Source: Phytophthora sp. 'mugwort' (lineage: Eukaryota; Oomycota; Peronosporomycetes; Peronosporales; Peronosporaceae). Taken from it: a stretch of DNA of 64,000 bases. The position numbers and the translations under genes were made by a program. How positions within the stretch are numbered: position 1 is the stretch's first letter; each line of letters begins with the position of its first letter. Below, one piece after another: positions 1-11,384 of this stretch. The stretch spans positions 1,860,001-1,924,000 of the forward strand of contig JAUCEF010000009.1 in assembly GCA_033558025.1 (NCBI GenBank), given 5' to 3'. Below the pieces are notes generated by a model, which worked only from the letters and a program-made list of their open reading frames with translations, was not told the DNA's origin and did not search any database.

Positions 1-1020
1 GAACGCGGTGGTAGGAAACTTGTAAGAAACTAAAAATATGTAGGTAAGTGAAGCAGTGTGCCTTGCAGTAACTTGAAGTGTCGAGTCGCCAGTAAACTCT
101 GCTATTCTCCGGCAATCATGAGCTGATTTCCAGCGCTATCCAGACGGCCAGCGTATATCGTCGTATTTGCTCAACAAAACTGTGCGAGCTCTTGCTCCAG
201 TCAGTAGCCCTACATTATGGTTGTACGCCACGCTGAAATTACCGGAAGGGAACTCATTTTTTTTATCTACAGTCCGCATGGATATCCAGCAAACATCCTT
301 ATTTTATCTCCGCACTGGACGGTCATATTTTCCTTCAATGCACACCGGTTTCCTTCCAGTGGTGTGGATCTTCGGACAAACGGTCCAGCTTCCAACCGCT
401 TTTGTTGCGACGGTATTGTTGAGATGACCGAATATCGCCGGTGTGTACTCTGACCCTTTCGAAATAAGATATCCTTTAATCACATCCCAATTGTCTTCAC
501 ATACCTCTGCGGTGGCCATTACTGCTGCGAGGTTAATAACGTCTGCAAAGCATTGCACACAAACGCATAGGAGTCGACACAATAAATGAATGCTTGCTTC
601 TATCACAAACCTGCCACGAAAAGCAGTTTCTTGCTCTGTATTCGACTCACGGTCCGCGATTTAAGCGTGGATTTGCATTTTCAAAAATTAACTGCGAACT
701 CGTGTATAATGTACCTGTACCAAGTCCAACTCGATGGTACCGTGAGACTTGACGGTGGTCGGTGAGTGTTGCTTCGTTATCACAACACCTAGTCGGAACT
801 TCATGAGAGAGCGGAATGGTTCACTGCTTCAAAACGAAAAAAAATCGCTGTCAGGAAAATAGAATTATATTTCGAAATATAACTCTTGTGATGACGCAGT
901 TTCCTCGACAAAAACACAGATCATTTATAGCACCCCTCGCGTGCGGCATTTGTTGTGGCCGCCATCGAACTATTTTCTCCCTCAAACGGTTTGCTGTTGA
1001 CTAAGGTACAATTTCAGGTT
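1..1020. other. No recognisable gene; one coding-like stretch on the minus strand
   Basis: I see no known gene here. The minus strand between about 606 and 304 is open for 100 codons, and its composition looks like real protein (for example GSEYTPAIFGHLNN and WTVCPKIHTTGRKP), but I recognise no family, and the reading is interrupted by stops on both sides. It may be the remnant of a repeat-borne gene. The remainder is AT-rich with short random open frames only. Confidence 0.4.
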
Positions 1021-1111
1021 CTGCTGACATCTTAAGCGGAGTCGTTGGCGTTCGTTCGTCGATTTTCAGAGTAGCGGCCCAAAGTTCGTAGGTTAGTTTC
1101 CTGGATCGATG

Positions 1112-1690
1112 TCAGTTGCAGCCAGGGGCGCATGTAGCACAAACGGTCCGTGTTTTGACACAACCGTGTATTGGGGTACGCGTGATCGACGACGGACTCA
1201 AGCCGTCGCCGATGCACTCGCTACTCAATATTCGCCACATTCGCTTCCAATCCCTCCGCGAACTGCCGCCGTGTCTGGATAATGTATCCTTCAATTGCGC
1301 TGCCGTTGGTGCTGATAGTGCTGGCGCCCTCCTGTTGGCGCAGTTTGTCATGAATCCTTCAGGTTGGTCAAGTTTCCACCTCTCACCTGTCCAGTGGCTG
1401 ATGAGCTTTTTCCAGCACGCTTGCGCACTAGGGCATCCCTAGAATATGTGCTCGATTGTCTCCTTTGTCCCCCTGCAGCATCGTAGCTTTCTGCAACTGT
1501 TATGCATTTCTCTCGTTTTATGATACAGGTTCAGTTGCCGTGTACTACGCGGACCCGACCCATATTTGTACTCAGTAAGCTCGTTGCTGTGGTTCCATAC
1601 TTGCTTCGGTGTCTGATGAGCCGCGGCCGCTTGCCATTGCCTGCTTTTCGCGGTTTGAGCTAACTTTTCCAGCAGTCCATCCAATCTTAC
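1112..1690 (-). pseudogene. LINE C-terminal zinc-knuckle region
   Basis: The minus strand reads through a region ending in a cysteine-histidine pattern of the zf-RVT type seen at the end of plant and oomycete LINE reverse transcriptases: CRKLRCCRGTKETIEHIF continues in a neighbouring frame as a WDCP motif and then ACWKKLISHWTG. The frame changes at about 1440 and 1350. It is the 3' end of the LINE that starts near 4480. Identification is by motif resemblance. Confidence 0.6.
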
Positions 1691-2989
1691 GCCGACCCCT
1701 TATACTTCTTTGTACGGCTTTTTGAGGGCCTTCCATACGTGTTTGTTTGCGATTGTGCCCGGTACTCTACACGAAAACCGGTGAATGAGAGGATGCGCGT
1801 AGAAGACTATGCTGCCCTCCCCTTCAAACTGCTCGCAACTTGCGCCGATCTTGTGTCGTTATATCATCCTCTCCGTTGTCCCCTGCGACTCGCCACGGCG
1901 TTCCATCCATTTGTTGCTCTAGGACGATGCTTCCTCCTCTTCTCTCAGCGGGATCCCTCACAGTTCCTCGAGTCTGCCCTGCTGTTGTAAATTCCCAGTC
2001 ATAGACACCTTTCCAATTGGGCTGATGTCTCATTCTCAGTTGTTGCTGGACTTTCACGCTTGTGCCGATGGCCATCTCAGGCGTGCTGGTGACGATAGCT
2101 AATCCCCACCGTCTTAACTTATCCTGCCGATGTTCCTTTCCTGCTGTCCTGGCTATTATCATGGAGTACGTTCTTGCTTCGATGCGCTGTAGTTGGAGCT
2201 CTGCCAGTGAACGGCAGTATCCTATTGCACTTACCTTTCTTGAGCGGGTTATCAGTTTGATCCCGTAAACACGGATTATCATTCCAGTGGTAGGTAGGCC
2301 AGAAAGCCACCTCTTCCGCTCACCGCTTGGGCGGTCTAATGCAAATGTCCCGTGGCAATTCCACAATCCATTCCTCCTCGGATGACCAGCTGATCGCTTC
2401 CGTCGCTAACTCCTTGAGTTCCGGTAGGAATCGTTCCACCCCGTCCTCCTTTGCTGTGCAATCAAGGAGCTTATGAACTGATGTAGTCTGTTTCCTGACG
2501 TATATCGGCTTGCTGCTCGTACGCCCCGTTATCTAGCTGAGGCGAAACTCCTTCATTCCATTATGCTGTCACTCCACGAAATGCCCATGATCTCCATGCA
2601 TCATAGTAGCTATCCCCCGCTGGATCAGCCAATGCATCGTCTGTTTGACCTTTTGGGTCTTGCACGCTACTAGCACGGACGCTAGCTCCCCAGCTTTTTG
2701 GGGTGTATACAATAAACTTGGGTTGATCTTGTGCCTGCCTGCTTCGGTGCTCATGGAGTGATTTCATAGAAACTGTTTTTGGAGATTCCGTAACGGCCTC
2801 CGCCCCTCTCGGCATTTTAAACACTGCCGCCGTAAATAATACCGATGGTGGCATAATGACACTCAGAATCGTCACCCGATTTTCAACACTGGTTGCGAGT
2901 TGCGTTGCTGTTGCTAGCCGCCTCCGGACATTTTCGTATTCTCACGGCCCAGTTCACTTCCGTTAATTTCCCTGTCCCGACGGCGTGTC

Positions 2990-4111
2990 CTAAATATCAC
3001 ACTGTGTCGCCGTGCCAGAGCACTGGTATTCCTATGCACTCCGTTTCCTCCAGTGCAGTGTTCAGGAAAATCACATGACTCTTGGTCGGTTGTATCAGCA
3101 AGCTGGATAACTTTCCAAACTGCTCCACCACTTTTATCACCCTTGGTAACTGCTTCGCCTCATTAAGGAAGACCGTGAAGTCGTTCACGAACGCAAAAAA
3201 TTGTGGCGCTCTCCATCTCTCCCAGTTATTTCGATTCCTACTATCTCGGAGTCCTGTCTGATCGCCAGCGCTAGGATCTCTGCCGCCAGGTGAAAAGCAG
3301 TGGGACCAGCGTGCAACCTTGTCATATGCCCGAGATCACCTCCTGTGCTCGAGATAATTCCCCATTAACCAGGAATTTAGCCGTCGTGCCGCCATGACGT
3401 CTCCGGACCATGTTCACAAACTCACGGGAGAACCCAAACTTTAGCTGAGCTAAGGAGAGAAATTCGCGCGCCGCTGTTTCGAACGCCTTTTGAAAGTCCA
3501 GGAGCAGTATGACTTGGCTGAGAGCAGCTGCTAGATCCGGACGCCCGTTTGCTGTTTGCCAGTATTTACAAACATCATCATCATCGTTTTTATCATTTAA
3601 CGCCCATGCACAAATCCCTCCTGTGAGTCCCCCATGGGGGTTCCCATGACTTTCTGGGCTCGCATTGCTAGTATCGTAGCAAAGGTTTGTATTCCGTTTG
3701 TAGGAGGGTGATTGGTCTGAAGTCCATTGCGTCTGACAAGTCCCCTTTCCTCCGTAGCGGCAGTATCAATCCTTCGAGAAATGACACATGCGGTTCTCCT
3801 TCTTTGATCAATTTATTTCCAATTGCTATTATTGCCGGTACCAATAGAGCCTGATTGTCTTTGAAAAAATCGTTGTTTAGGCCGTCGCCCCCAGCCGCCT
3901 TACGCCTGTTGAGTGCATCGATGGCTTGAATGACGTCTTCTGCCGTTACTTCCTTCATGAGGCACGCATTTTGCTCCAGTGAGAGTCGCCTGACCTCCGG
4001 TATTTGCACAAATTTGTCAAATTCGCGTTCTCTTTCCGCGTTCGGGATCGTGTTTGAATTACCCCGAATACAAGTCGCCCCTCTAAGGCGAAAACAGTCT
4101 GCAATTGTCAT
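2990..4111 (-). pseudogene. LINE reverse transcriptase (broken)
   Basis: The segment starts with a typical LINE lead-in: a motif similar to IDALNRRKAAGGDGLNNDFF, followed by a PLRRKGD and DFRPITLLQ signature (RT block 1-2). Further along, in other frames, [11 protein letters not shown] (the catalytic Asp of block A), a segment like [14 protein letters not shown], and the region FVNDFTVFLNEAKQLP occur. The last corresponds to the normally invariant F/Y-x-D-D box, here FVND, so one catalytic aspartate appears replaced. At least three frame changes and several stops separate these blocks. It would have copied its own RNA at the target site; this copy cannot be active. Confidence 0.75.
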
Positions 4112-4829
4112 TTCACGCGTTAAGGTTGCTCTATTGATCTGTCGTACACCGTAATCGATTAATCTTTCTCAAAAACCGAGATCCTCTAAAAATCCACCTC
4201 AGTTGCTCTATAGTACGTTCCGGGCGCTGCCCCAATCGGACTATGTGTTCCTCCTGCGCGTCAATCACAGTCGCCTCAAGCAGCTCTTTCCTGGTGAACA
4301 AGTGGGCTTTGTTATGCGCGTTAAGCCGGTGAATGATCGCATTCCTGCGCCTTCTTCCACTTTTTTTTAATGATCGCGATGCATTCGACACATATGTTTG
4401 CCGTTGCGTCCCAGCTCCGAGCTGTAACGTGCTTTCCAACCTCTGCATCCGTGAGTTCGTCCAATAACTCCGCTTTGACCATTTCCGGCTGCGAAAGCGA
4501 ACAGAACGAAGTGGAACGTTTTTACACTCGTCCCGTGTTTAAGATAGGACCGTTAATGGCAGGAATAAATGTCCATTAATGCAGTAACTATTATTGTGCT
4601 GGTTGGAATTCCCTCACGTAGGGTCGGTCTTTTATCTTCGTCCGCCGGATACGGCGGGTCACACGAGATACGCGCACCCGTCCCCGGGGTGGGCGACGCC
4701 CTTCCTCTTGAAGGTTCTGTCAGAATGGAAAAAAAACATTGCGAAATTGTAAAACGGGAAATACATGACAACAGCCATCATCGAAGAAAGCGCAACAACG
4801 GATCGCCATCGTGCTGCTCGCTCTAATGA

Positions 4830-5840
4830 ATCTCTCGCTCCGCAAGCAGCATGTTCGTCCGGAGACTAGACTGGGATCGTGAGGTTGAGTGTCTCTTGCT
4901 CAAAGGAGAGTTCGAGCGGGTGAATCGAACGAGCCCGGCGTCGTTAATCCGACTCTGTCGAGAATTTGCTCCGGAAGTGCACCGTCCAGCGCATGTATGG
5001 TTGCGGCGTCAAGGCATACCGATGTAATGCAAGCTTCACATGGTAATCCGATACCTGGCAGACAGCAATATTGACGACATTCGCCGCGTGGTTACGTCGA
5101 GCCACTCGTTCGCATATGCCATAACCGTCGCTGTGATGAAGGCAGTCGCGGCTGCACCTGCCTTACGCATCCCGTTTCCAGTGTCTTCGACACAGCGTTC
5201 TCTAGCTCGGCTGCATGTAAGGCCAGGAGCGAAGAGGGCGTCTTGGACGGGTGCATCGCTGCATTGGATGGAGGGCTCTGCCGCATCAACGCGCCCATCC
5301 GAGGAGGACGCTGGAAGTGGTCCACGCCTGTACTTCATCGAACACTACATGTACTACGGAATTAATGTACAGGCGGGTCAGGGGCGACGCCTTCAGTCGT
5401 TTCGGCTTCGTCGAGGCAACGCAACCAGGAGAAACTAACGACTCTCGAGCATACGGAGAGAGCGGCCTCGTTGAAGTTATCGAGGGACGGGAACGGGGGC
5501 TCTACTTTGTGGCTGGTGCTGCATTCACATCTACAAAACCACCTACTCACCCTTTTCGTAGCTCTTAAGCGCGCAGAGCCGGACTTCCTGGAGAAGGACT
5601 CATTCAATTCCCACATCTCCCAGCTGCGAATCCGCATCGAATGACTTTCGGTCTGTTTAACGATATTCAAGAGACCGATGGAGTTGCGTTTGGATCACAC
5701 TACGTTGTCTATACAATGCACAACAATACTACACAATTTCGTTATCGAAGAGCGTCTAGTCAGTGCTAAGGACCCGGTTCATGAAGACCTCCGTCGTTTG
5801 CTCGTCGACATGGCAGATCGATTGAGTCAGTCATGAGTTA
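4830..5840 (+). pseudogene. PIF/Harbinger-like DDE transposase, frameshifted
   Basis: Plus-strand reading fragments in three frames line up with a Harbinger-type transposase. An N-terminal segment beginning LDWDREVECLLLKGEFERV is followed by a helix-turn-helix-like MVIRYLADSNIDDIRRV. Then comes CIAALDGGLCRINAP, holding the first Asp of DDE, and YGINVQA with FVEATQPGETNDSRAYGESG. Next is LYFVAGAAFT, where the family normally has an Asp (GDAAY-type) and this copy reads Gly-Ala. The final HISQLRIRIE holds the Glu, followed by LHNFVIEE. Stops and frame changes near 5030, 5360, 5567 and 5640 kill the gene. Such elements usually encode a second, Myb-like protein; a separate dispersed family member lies convergent to this one at 5950-6960. 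Confidence 0.65.
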
Positions 5841-5949
5841 CGAACATGACCACGACAACACAGTAAACGTTGACGTAAGTTTTACGCGAGAAGGTTTAGT
5901 GAGAAAGCTGAGCTGACTTAATTTATTAAGGCCTCATCAACTTTAGGTT

Positions 5950-6960
5950 GCCAGTTATTGCTCACTAGCCTTTTCCATTGTCAAGCTGTGTTAATTCTGC
6001 TAACCACATTTCTGTAGACGCAGCTCGACTGTCACTTGCGAGGTTTGCCTTCAGGCCATTTTGAACCCCCGTCGCAGCCTGAACAGCTGCGATGCGCGAA
6101 CGACAACGTTGTAAGCTCTTGACTTCTTCCATTGTATATATCTCCTGTTTTCTCTCTTCCATGTCGTCTTCTCGGTCCTTCTCAACGCACTCAAGAATGC
6201 GATCGGCTGTAGTCAGGCTGCGACGGCTTTTAGCTGGACCTTGCCCACTTGCGTCGACCTCCTCGGAATGTTCCGAAATTTTCTCACGGATTTTCGGCTA
6301 GCGAACTCTTGAGAGAACCATTGGATATCGAACCCACGACAGTCTCTCGGCGATTCGCGCGAACGGAAAGCCTATTCTCCAGGTACAGGGAGTCCGTATG
6401 CCCCCCCCCCCGCATTACCCTCCAAAACTCTCCATTCGAGCCAGGCTTCTTTGACAGATACCAGGCCTTATCGTAGCGACGCAACATTTGCTTCCACATC
6501 GATCGAAGCTGGCAGCTGGAATGCCAGGCCGCTAATGCCGGATCGATGCCATCGAACTGAGAATCCCATCCTGTAGGGCAAAGCTGTTGTAGTACTCAAG
6601 GTCTTCGTTGTAAGCCTTCGCGATGACCACCCAATAGTCCGAATTCTCGTTGGAATCTCCAACATCCAATGCTGCGCGGGACGGGATATTGTCCCTCGCC
6701 CTAGGGCTACCAAACGAGTCGGAAAAGATGACGTCTGTTAAGGGTGTGCCTCGTGGTCCGGGAGTCTGCTGCATCAGATGTCCCCGTCGTAGGCCCCTTG
6801 AGGGCCCCAGCACTCCATCACACTTCGCCTTGTAGTAGCCACAGAGAAGATCGATGTAACCTGACTTGTTATCGTGAGTGGAGCTCCGCTTCTGCGCCAT
6901 GAGACGTAGCTTCGTGCAAGTCTTCCTCAGCTGATGTTCACCGAGGAGCGAGCGCACTTC
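5950..6960 (-). pseudogene. Degenerate copy of a dispersed oomycete protein family (function unknown)
   Basis: Three minus-strand pieces (6957-6532, 6499-6284, 6162-5965) form one protein interrupted by two frame changes. The first piece has EEVRSLLGEHQLRKTCTKLR and SRAALDVGDSNENSDYW followed by VVIAKAYNED; the second MWKQMLRRYDKAWYLSKK; the third is a coiled-coil-like end rich in Gln, Lys and Glu. From memory this layout recalls a protein family found in many copies in Phytophthora genomes near transposons, but I cannot name a function. It is convergent with the Harbinger transposase. An 11-base C run at 6401-6411 lies inside it. Confidence 0.5.
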
Positions 6961-6969
6961 TTCCTCGGT

Positions 6970-7960
6970 CTTGTCAAGAGGGAGGTCGTTGATCTGTCAA
7001 GTTTTCCACCATGCCTCTTCTTTAAATGTTACAAGTCAGAAGTCTGAAATCTCGGACCACGCGTCAGGCCCCGTGGAGCCCCTGTGGGTGTGTCCCCCCT
7101 CCCGGATGGCTACAAAATGTCCGCCGGAAAAGTGGGTCGCCGGATCTCGTCAAGCGCGTCTCAAAATACACGACTATGATTGGTCTGAGATGACGTCGGG
7201 TGCGTCACCGGAGTGCTCTCCAACTGTCCGCCACTACGAAAGTGTATTGTATAGCCATTAGAACGTACACACTCATATGGCAGTAGTTGCAGGGCAATCA
7301 ATAGGAAGTAACGTCAACACATAAGTGGCAGAAGCCGCGACAGGACTGCGTCGTCTGTTGTGTATGTGTGTGTGTGTGTGTGTGTCTCTCTCTCTCTTTC
7401 TCTCTTGCAATGCTCGCTCAGCTGCAAAAGCTTAAGTGAGTGAGAGAGAGTGAGAGCCTGCCGCACCCAGACTCCGCCGTACCGCAAGTATATTTGTATA
7501 CACCATAATAAAGCTAAGGTTACTTACATTGCACTCGTAGCGCGCTGCACCATCTTGACCGCTCTCAGCCAGCAATGTCCGTCCTTTAGCATACAGTCCT
7601 TGGTATTGCCACCGCGCCATGCACACAGGCGCGTGGCAACATCGACATGCGCAGGAGAGTCGATAGGATGTGCTCACCTGGCGCTGCCAGTATCCTGGGC
7701 ACTGGCACTGGTGTCGGGCACTGGACACTGTTAATCCGCACGCATCTCGCTGTCCTTGGCAGTAGTCGCACTAGGCTTCACTATATGTAGCATACCACTT
7801 CACAGGTCCGTCCGCCCAATTTGGAGATAAAAGATCACTCTGCCCTCAGTCACGTTTTACCTGTCACATCGTATATTGTACCAGCTGTACCTCCTTACTC
7901 TAAAAACATCCTTCAATCCCTTCACCTTCAGCACCTTATTCCAAACCATTAACCCAAACG
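6970..7960. other. Intergenic region upstream of the anoctamin-like gene
   Basis: No gene is supported. The stretch contains a composite microsatellite (annotated separately) and GC-rich unique-looking sequence leading to the core promoter at 7971. Small open frames on both strands show no protein-like pattern. Confidence 0.5.
7365..7406. repeat. Composite (TG)n(TC)n microsatellite
   Basis: An alternating purine-pyrimidine TG run of about ten units passes directly into a TC run of about ten units with one interruption. It lies roughly 570 bases upstream of the anoctamin-like core promoter. Such tracts can vary in length between strains. Confidence 0.9.
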
Positions 7961-7970
7961 ACTCCTGCAT

Positions 7971-7984
7971 CTCATTTTTGCATT
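7971..7984 (+). promoter_or_regulatory. Oomycete initiator plus flanking promoter region
   Basis: The sequence CTCATTTTTGCATT fits the oomycete core promoter consensus (initiator TCATTY followed by a CA-rich flanking element). It lies only 27 bases before the ATG at 8011, which implies a short leader and argues against translation starting further upstream. Confidence 0.65.
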
Positions 7985-8010
7985 CCGCATCCACTGCGCT
8001 CTTTGGGATC

Positions 8011-11000
8011 ATGTTGCCGGACGAAGCTGGGGCAACGCTGCCCACGTCCGTCGCGCGCCGCAACAAGTCCGAGGAAGATGTTGACACACGTAAGAAGCGC
8101 ACCAAACCCAAGGCCCGAGCCAAGAAACGCGACCCCGAGGGGCTCAGCCGACGCTCCAGCGGCGACAAGGTCCGACGCGCTCTGACGCTCACGAGCGCGC
8201 AGCAGACGCGCGAGGAGTCGAGCGCGCACCTCGTGGGCTCTTCGTCGTCTTCTGGCGACTCGGACGAGCGCAACTCGAGCTCCAGTAGCAGCAGGAGCGA
8301 CAAGAGCCACAAGAGCAGCGAAGACGGGGGCGTTACACGTCGCCGCAGTAAGAGAAACCGTAAGGCAAACCCTAGTGGGAAGAAGAATGAACGTCGCTAC
8401 GATACGTCAGCTCCTGAAGCTCCAGCACCCGTGGAGCCGGGCAAGTTCAGGTACCTGAAGCCCGACGAGATCCAAAGCGGACAGCTACCCGACTACGACT
8501 TTGCGGTCATTGTGAACCGCAAAGTGCAACTACCCGGGTGTCTCAGAAGAGCAATTAATTGCATCTGTTGCTGTACGACTTCGGCTGCTCCACAACCGGC
8601 AGTGCGAACCCCGAAGAGAGGGTGTATGGACAGCATTACCGACGTTTCGCACGAATACTCGGGCTTTCGAAGACTGTGTATGGCCAGCTCTCCAGTATTG
8701 AGTGAGAGTGAAGATGAACATCGCAGGATTGTCAATAAGCTGTGCAGCCAAGGATTATTGGTGGATATTATAGATGGAGGAGACTCGAAGGGGCAGATGC
8801 ACTCAGGATACCTGATCCTGCTGGTGCGAGCGACGGATCCAGCGGTGATGTCGCTGGTGAAGCAGTTTCGGACGCAAATGTGGATGGAACATGGCGCCGT
8901 GGTGGATATGGAACAAGATGTGGCACAGCGACGTGATGAACCGACGACGCCAGCCGAACGAATTGAAATTGTCGACTATATTATTGAGCAGCGTGCCAGG
9001 CTGTCGAAGCGTGACATTTGGATCCACGATCTGTTCCCAATGCACAACCAGAGCGTAACCGACACGCTTATCCACAGATGGGTGGCGTCTTGGAGGCTGC
9101 ATGAGCTGGATGACAAGAAAGTGCTCCGCTCGTTACGGTACAATTTTGGCGAGAAGGTGGCGTACTATTTCGCGTTCCTCAAGTACTACAACACGTGGCT
9201 CATCCCACTCGCAGCGATTGGTATCTTGCTCGAGTTACTACGAGGTGTGATTTCTATGACGACGTACATGCGTGTCTTGCCCTTTTGGGGTCTGGGTGTG
9301 TCGGTTGTGTGGGGCTTTGGCTTCCTCAAGTCATGGGAGCGTGAAAATGCTTGTATGCAGTATGACTGGACGGGTAAACTACACGTCAAGCAGATTGAGT
9401 ATCGCAACAAGCAATTTTACGGAGAATCGCGTGTGAATGCGTTGACTGGAGAAGTGGAAGTGGTTTACCCGGCATGGCGACGTCTTCCCAAGTATTTCTG
9501 CGTGTTTCTTTTCATGCTGTGGCAGATGCTGATCATGCTCGTCCTGGTGGCAAGTTGGGTGACTATTTATGAGATCTTGAAGGCCACGTACAAGGAGAGT
9601 TATATTCTCTCGACTCAGTGGCTACTTATCTTGCTGGAAGGGTGTGTGTTTGGACTCTTTGTGGACGTTATTCAATGGAACATGGTGGTGACGAAGATGG
9701 GTGCTTTGTTTACGCATTGGGAGAACTATCGGACAGAGGAGCAGTATGAGAAGGCATTGATTCGCAAGCTGTTCTTACTCGACTTTCTCAATTACTACAC
9801 GTGGTTCTTCTCGCTGGCGTTCATCTTTGTGATCCCGGGGCTCGGCAATTACTTGACTAACACGTTCAATCACATGTTTTTTGGTGACGCCATGAACTGC
9901 TGCTTCGGTCCTTATGTAGACCAAGACGGTTCGTGTACCATGTGTCCGGTGGGTGACAAGGATGCGACGTGTATCGAGTGTGTCGGGTTCTTCACGTTTG
10001 ATCGTCACCACGTCGACTTAAGTGCCATGTTTGTCACCCCAATCGTAATCACGCAGTCGTTGAACATATTGCTGAGATTAGTGGCTCCCATTCTTGTACG
10101 CAAACGTCGGGAAAAGGCTCAGGCCCATGCTGACGCACGGGCTCAAAAGCGCGTTCGTGAGGCTGGTTCAATGAAAATTTTGGGATCCCTGGACTACGAG
10201 GATCACAAGGAATCTCAATTTGGTAACAAGTCGAGCTCGCGATACCTCGAGTACACGCCGTCAGAAATCGAGGTGCTTAATAAAAAAGCGCGTGAGATCC
10301 TTTTCGACAGCGAGCAAGATACGTACGACCCGTACGATGACTTCCACGTGTTGACAGTGCAGTTTGGATTCACCGTCATGTTCTCGATGTTGTGGCCGCT
10401 GATGCCTTTCGCTTGCTTCCTGATCAACAGTGTCAAGGGTCGTACGGATGGCTATCGACTTTGCAAGACGCTGAAGCGACCAATTCCGCGGCGAGCTAAT
10501 GGTATTGGTGCGTGGAAGGGCATCCTCACTACCTACGCGTATATAGCTGTGATCGTCAACGTGCTGCTCATCTGTATCTCGACGGGTGTGCTCGAGTTCT
10601 TTGACGAAATGTGTGTGAGCGACATCAAATACCAACTCGAAAAGCAAGGGAAAACATTAGACGATTTCACCTTCGGTCCGAACTTTGGTTGTCTACATAT
10701 TGCCTGGCGTCTGCTATTTATCCTGGTGCTGGAACATTTGCTTGTGGCAATCGCGTACGTGAGTATGCAGCGCATTCCTCGAGAACCCAGCTGGATTCAG
10801 GGCGTTATGAGCGCACGTGAGAATAAATTCAAGGAGCTCCTACGAGAGCACGAGCTGGAACTGTTTCCTCCAAACAGTGGCAGCGGCAGTGAAGGCAGCA
10901 GTGGCGATGGCAAGATTTTGAGTTCGGGTGTTGGAGGTGATACGAAGACTGTGTCATCCGAGTCGTTCCGTATCGATATCAAGCGTTTTGTGGGGTTTGG

Positions 11001-11220
11001 GGGCAATACAACGAGTATGTCGAGTCGAAATACGCGTGCCTCTTCTCAGCCATCAGCTCCAGCATCAACGACCGCGGTGCCTCCTCGTTCCATTTTGATC
11101 GACCCTATGACGCCGCTCTCACGTGCACCAAGCGATTTAGAATTCCCCACGAGTACTGGTATACGCACTAAGGCTCGCGAAAAGCTGGCACGGCAATGGT
11201 CGGATGGTTCTGATCACTAA
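8011..11220 (+). CDS. Anoctamin (TMEM16)-like multi-pass membrane protein
   Basis: This single-exon gene encodes 1069 residues. Anoctamins are lipid scramblases or ion channels of plasma or internal membranes, often calcium-activated. A long basic and serine-rich N-terminus precedes the membrane part, which begins with the family-typical FGEKVAYYFAFLKYYNTWLI. About nine to ten hydrophobic helices follow, with a cysteine-rich loop (MNCCFGPYVDQDGSCTMC) between them and a family-like stretch QFGFTVMFSMLWPLMPFACF. The C-terminus is serine-rich and probably cytosolic. The acidic residues that bind calcium in animal TMEM16 proteins seem largely absent: where the family has NNxxExRxD this protein reads INSVKGRTD. 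The frame is open upstream to 7876, but the initiator at 7971 makes ATG 8011 the likely start. It is convergent with the next gene, 164 bases away. Transport activity is inferred from family only. Confidence 0.8.
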   Translation: MLPDEAGATLPTSVARRNKSEEDVDTRKKRTKPKARAKKRDPEGLSRRSSGDKVRRALTLTSAQQTREESSAHLVGSSSSSGDSDERNSSSSSSRSDKSHKSSEDGGVTRRRSKRNRKANPSGKKNERRYDTSAPEAPAPVEPGKFRYLKPDEIQSGQLPDYDFAVIVNRKVQLPGCLRRAINCICCCTTSAAPQPAVRTPKRGCMDSITDVSHEYSGFRRLCMASSPVLSESEDEHRRIVNKLCSQGLLVDIIDGGDSKGQMHSGYLILLVRATDPAVMSLVKQFRTQMWMEHGAVVDMEQDVAQRRDEPTTPAERIEIVDYIIEQRARLSKRDIWIHDLFPMHNQSVTDTLIHRWVASWRLHELDDKKVLRSLRYNFGEKVAYYFAFLKYYNTWLIPLAAIGILLELLRGVISMTTYMRVLPFWGLGVSVVWGFGFLKSWERENACMQYDWTGKLHVKQIEYRNKQFYGESRVNALTGEVEVVYPAWRRLPKYFCVFLFMLWQMLIMLVLVASWVTIYEILKATYKESYILSTQWLLILLEGCVFGLFVDVIQWNMVVTKMGALFTHWENYRTEEQYEKALIRKLFLLDFLNYYTWFFSLAFIFVIPGLGNYLTNTFNHMFFGDAMNCCFGPYVDQDGSCTMCPVGDKDATCIECVGFFTFDRHHVDLSAMFVTPIVITQSLNILLRLVAPILVRKRREKAQAHADARAQKRVREAGSMKILGSLDYEDHKESQFGNKSSSRYLEYTPSEIEVLNKKAREILFDSEQDTYDPYDDFHVLTVQFGFTVMFSMLWPLMPFACFLINSVKGRTDGYRLCKTLKRPIPRRANGIGAWKGILTTYAYIAVIVNVLLICISTGVLEFFDEMCVSDIKYQLEKQGKTLDDFTFGPNFGCLHIAWRLLFILVLEHLLVAIAYVSMQRIPREPSWIQGVMSARENKFKELLREHELELFPPNSGSGSEGSSGDGKILSSGVGGDTKTVSSESFRIDIKRFVGFGGNTTSMSSRNTRASSQPSAPASTTAVPPRSILIDPMTPLSRAPSDLEFPTSTGIRTKAREKLARQWSDGSDH

Positions 11221-11384
11221 ATTCATGCTTGAAAACTTACTCTCTAGCTAGGGATGCAAGTTACTCGAATGAATTTGAGATATGTACTGACGAAGCATTC
11301 GTGACGATGTGTTTGACAGGTATTCTCTATAAACTGCTTTGATGTTTTGCTCCTTAGTGCTTGGAGACTGACATGTATACCCCC

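Larger units (their letters stand above)
1030..4480 (-). mobile_element. Decayed LINE-type non-LTR retrotransposon
   Basis: The minus strand carries, in order from 4480 down to 1030, a basic linker region, a reverse transcriptase and a C-terminal zinc-knuckle region, as in L1-like LINEs. The reading moves between frames and is broken by many stops, so this is a dead copy. I find no poly-A tail at the low-coordinate end and no clear endonuclease upstream of 4480, so it is probably 5'-truncated. Target-site duplications were not found. The family is recognised by the order of RT motifs rather than by any database match. Confidence 0.75.

Noticed and set aside
7876..8010. N-terminal extension of the anoctamin-like frame by 45 residues
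   Set aside because: The core promoter at 7971-7984 lies inside it; the extension would be upstream of transcription.
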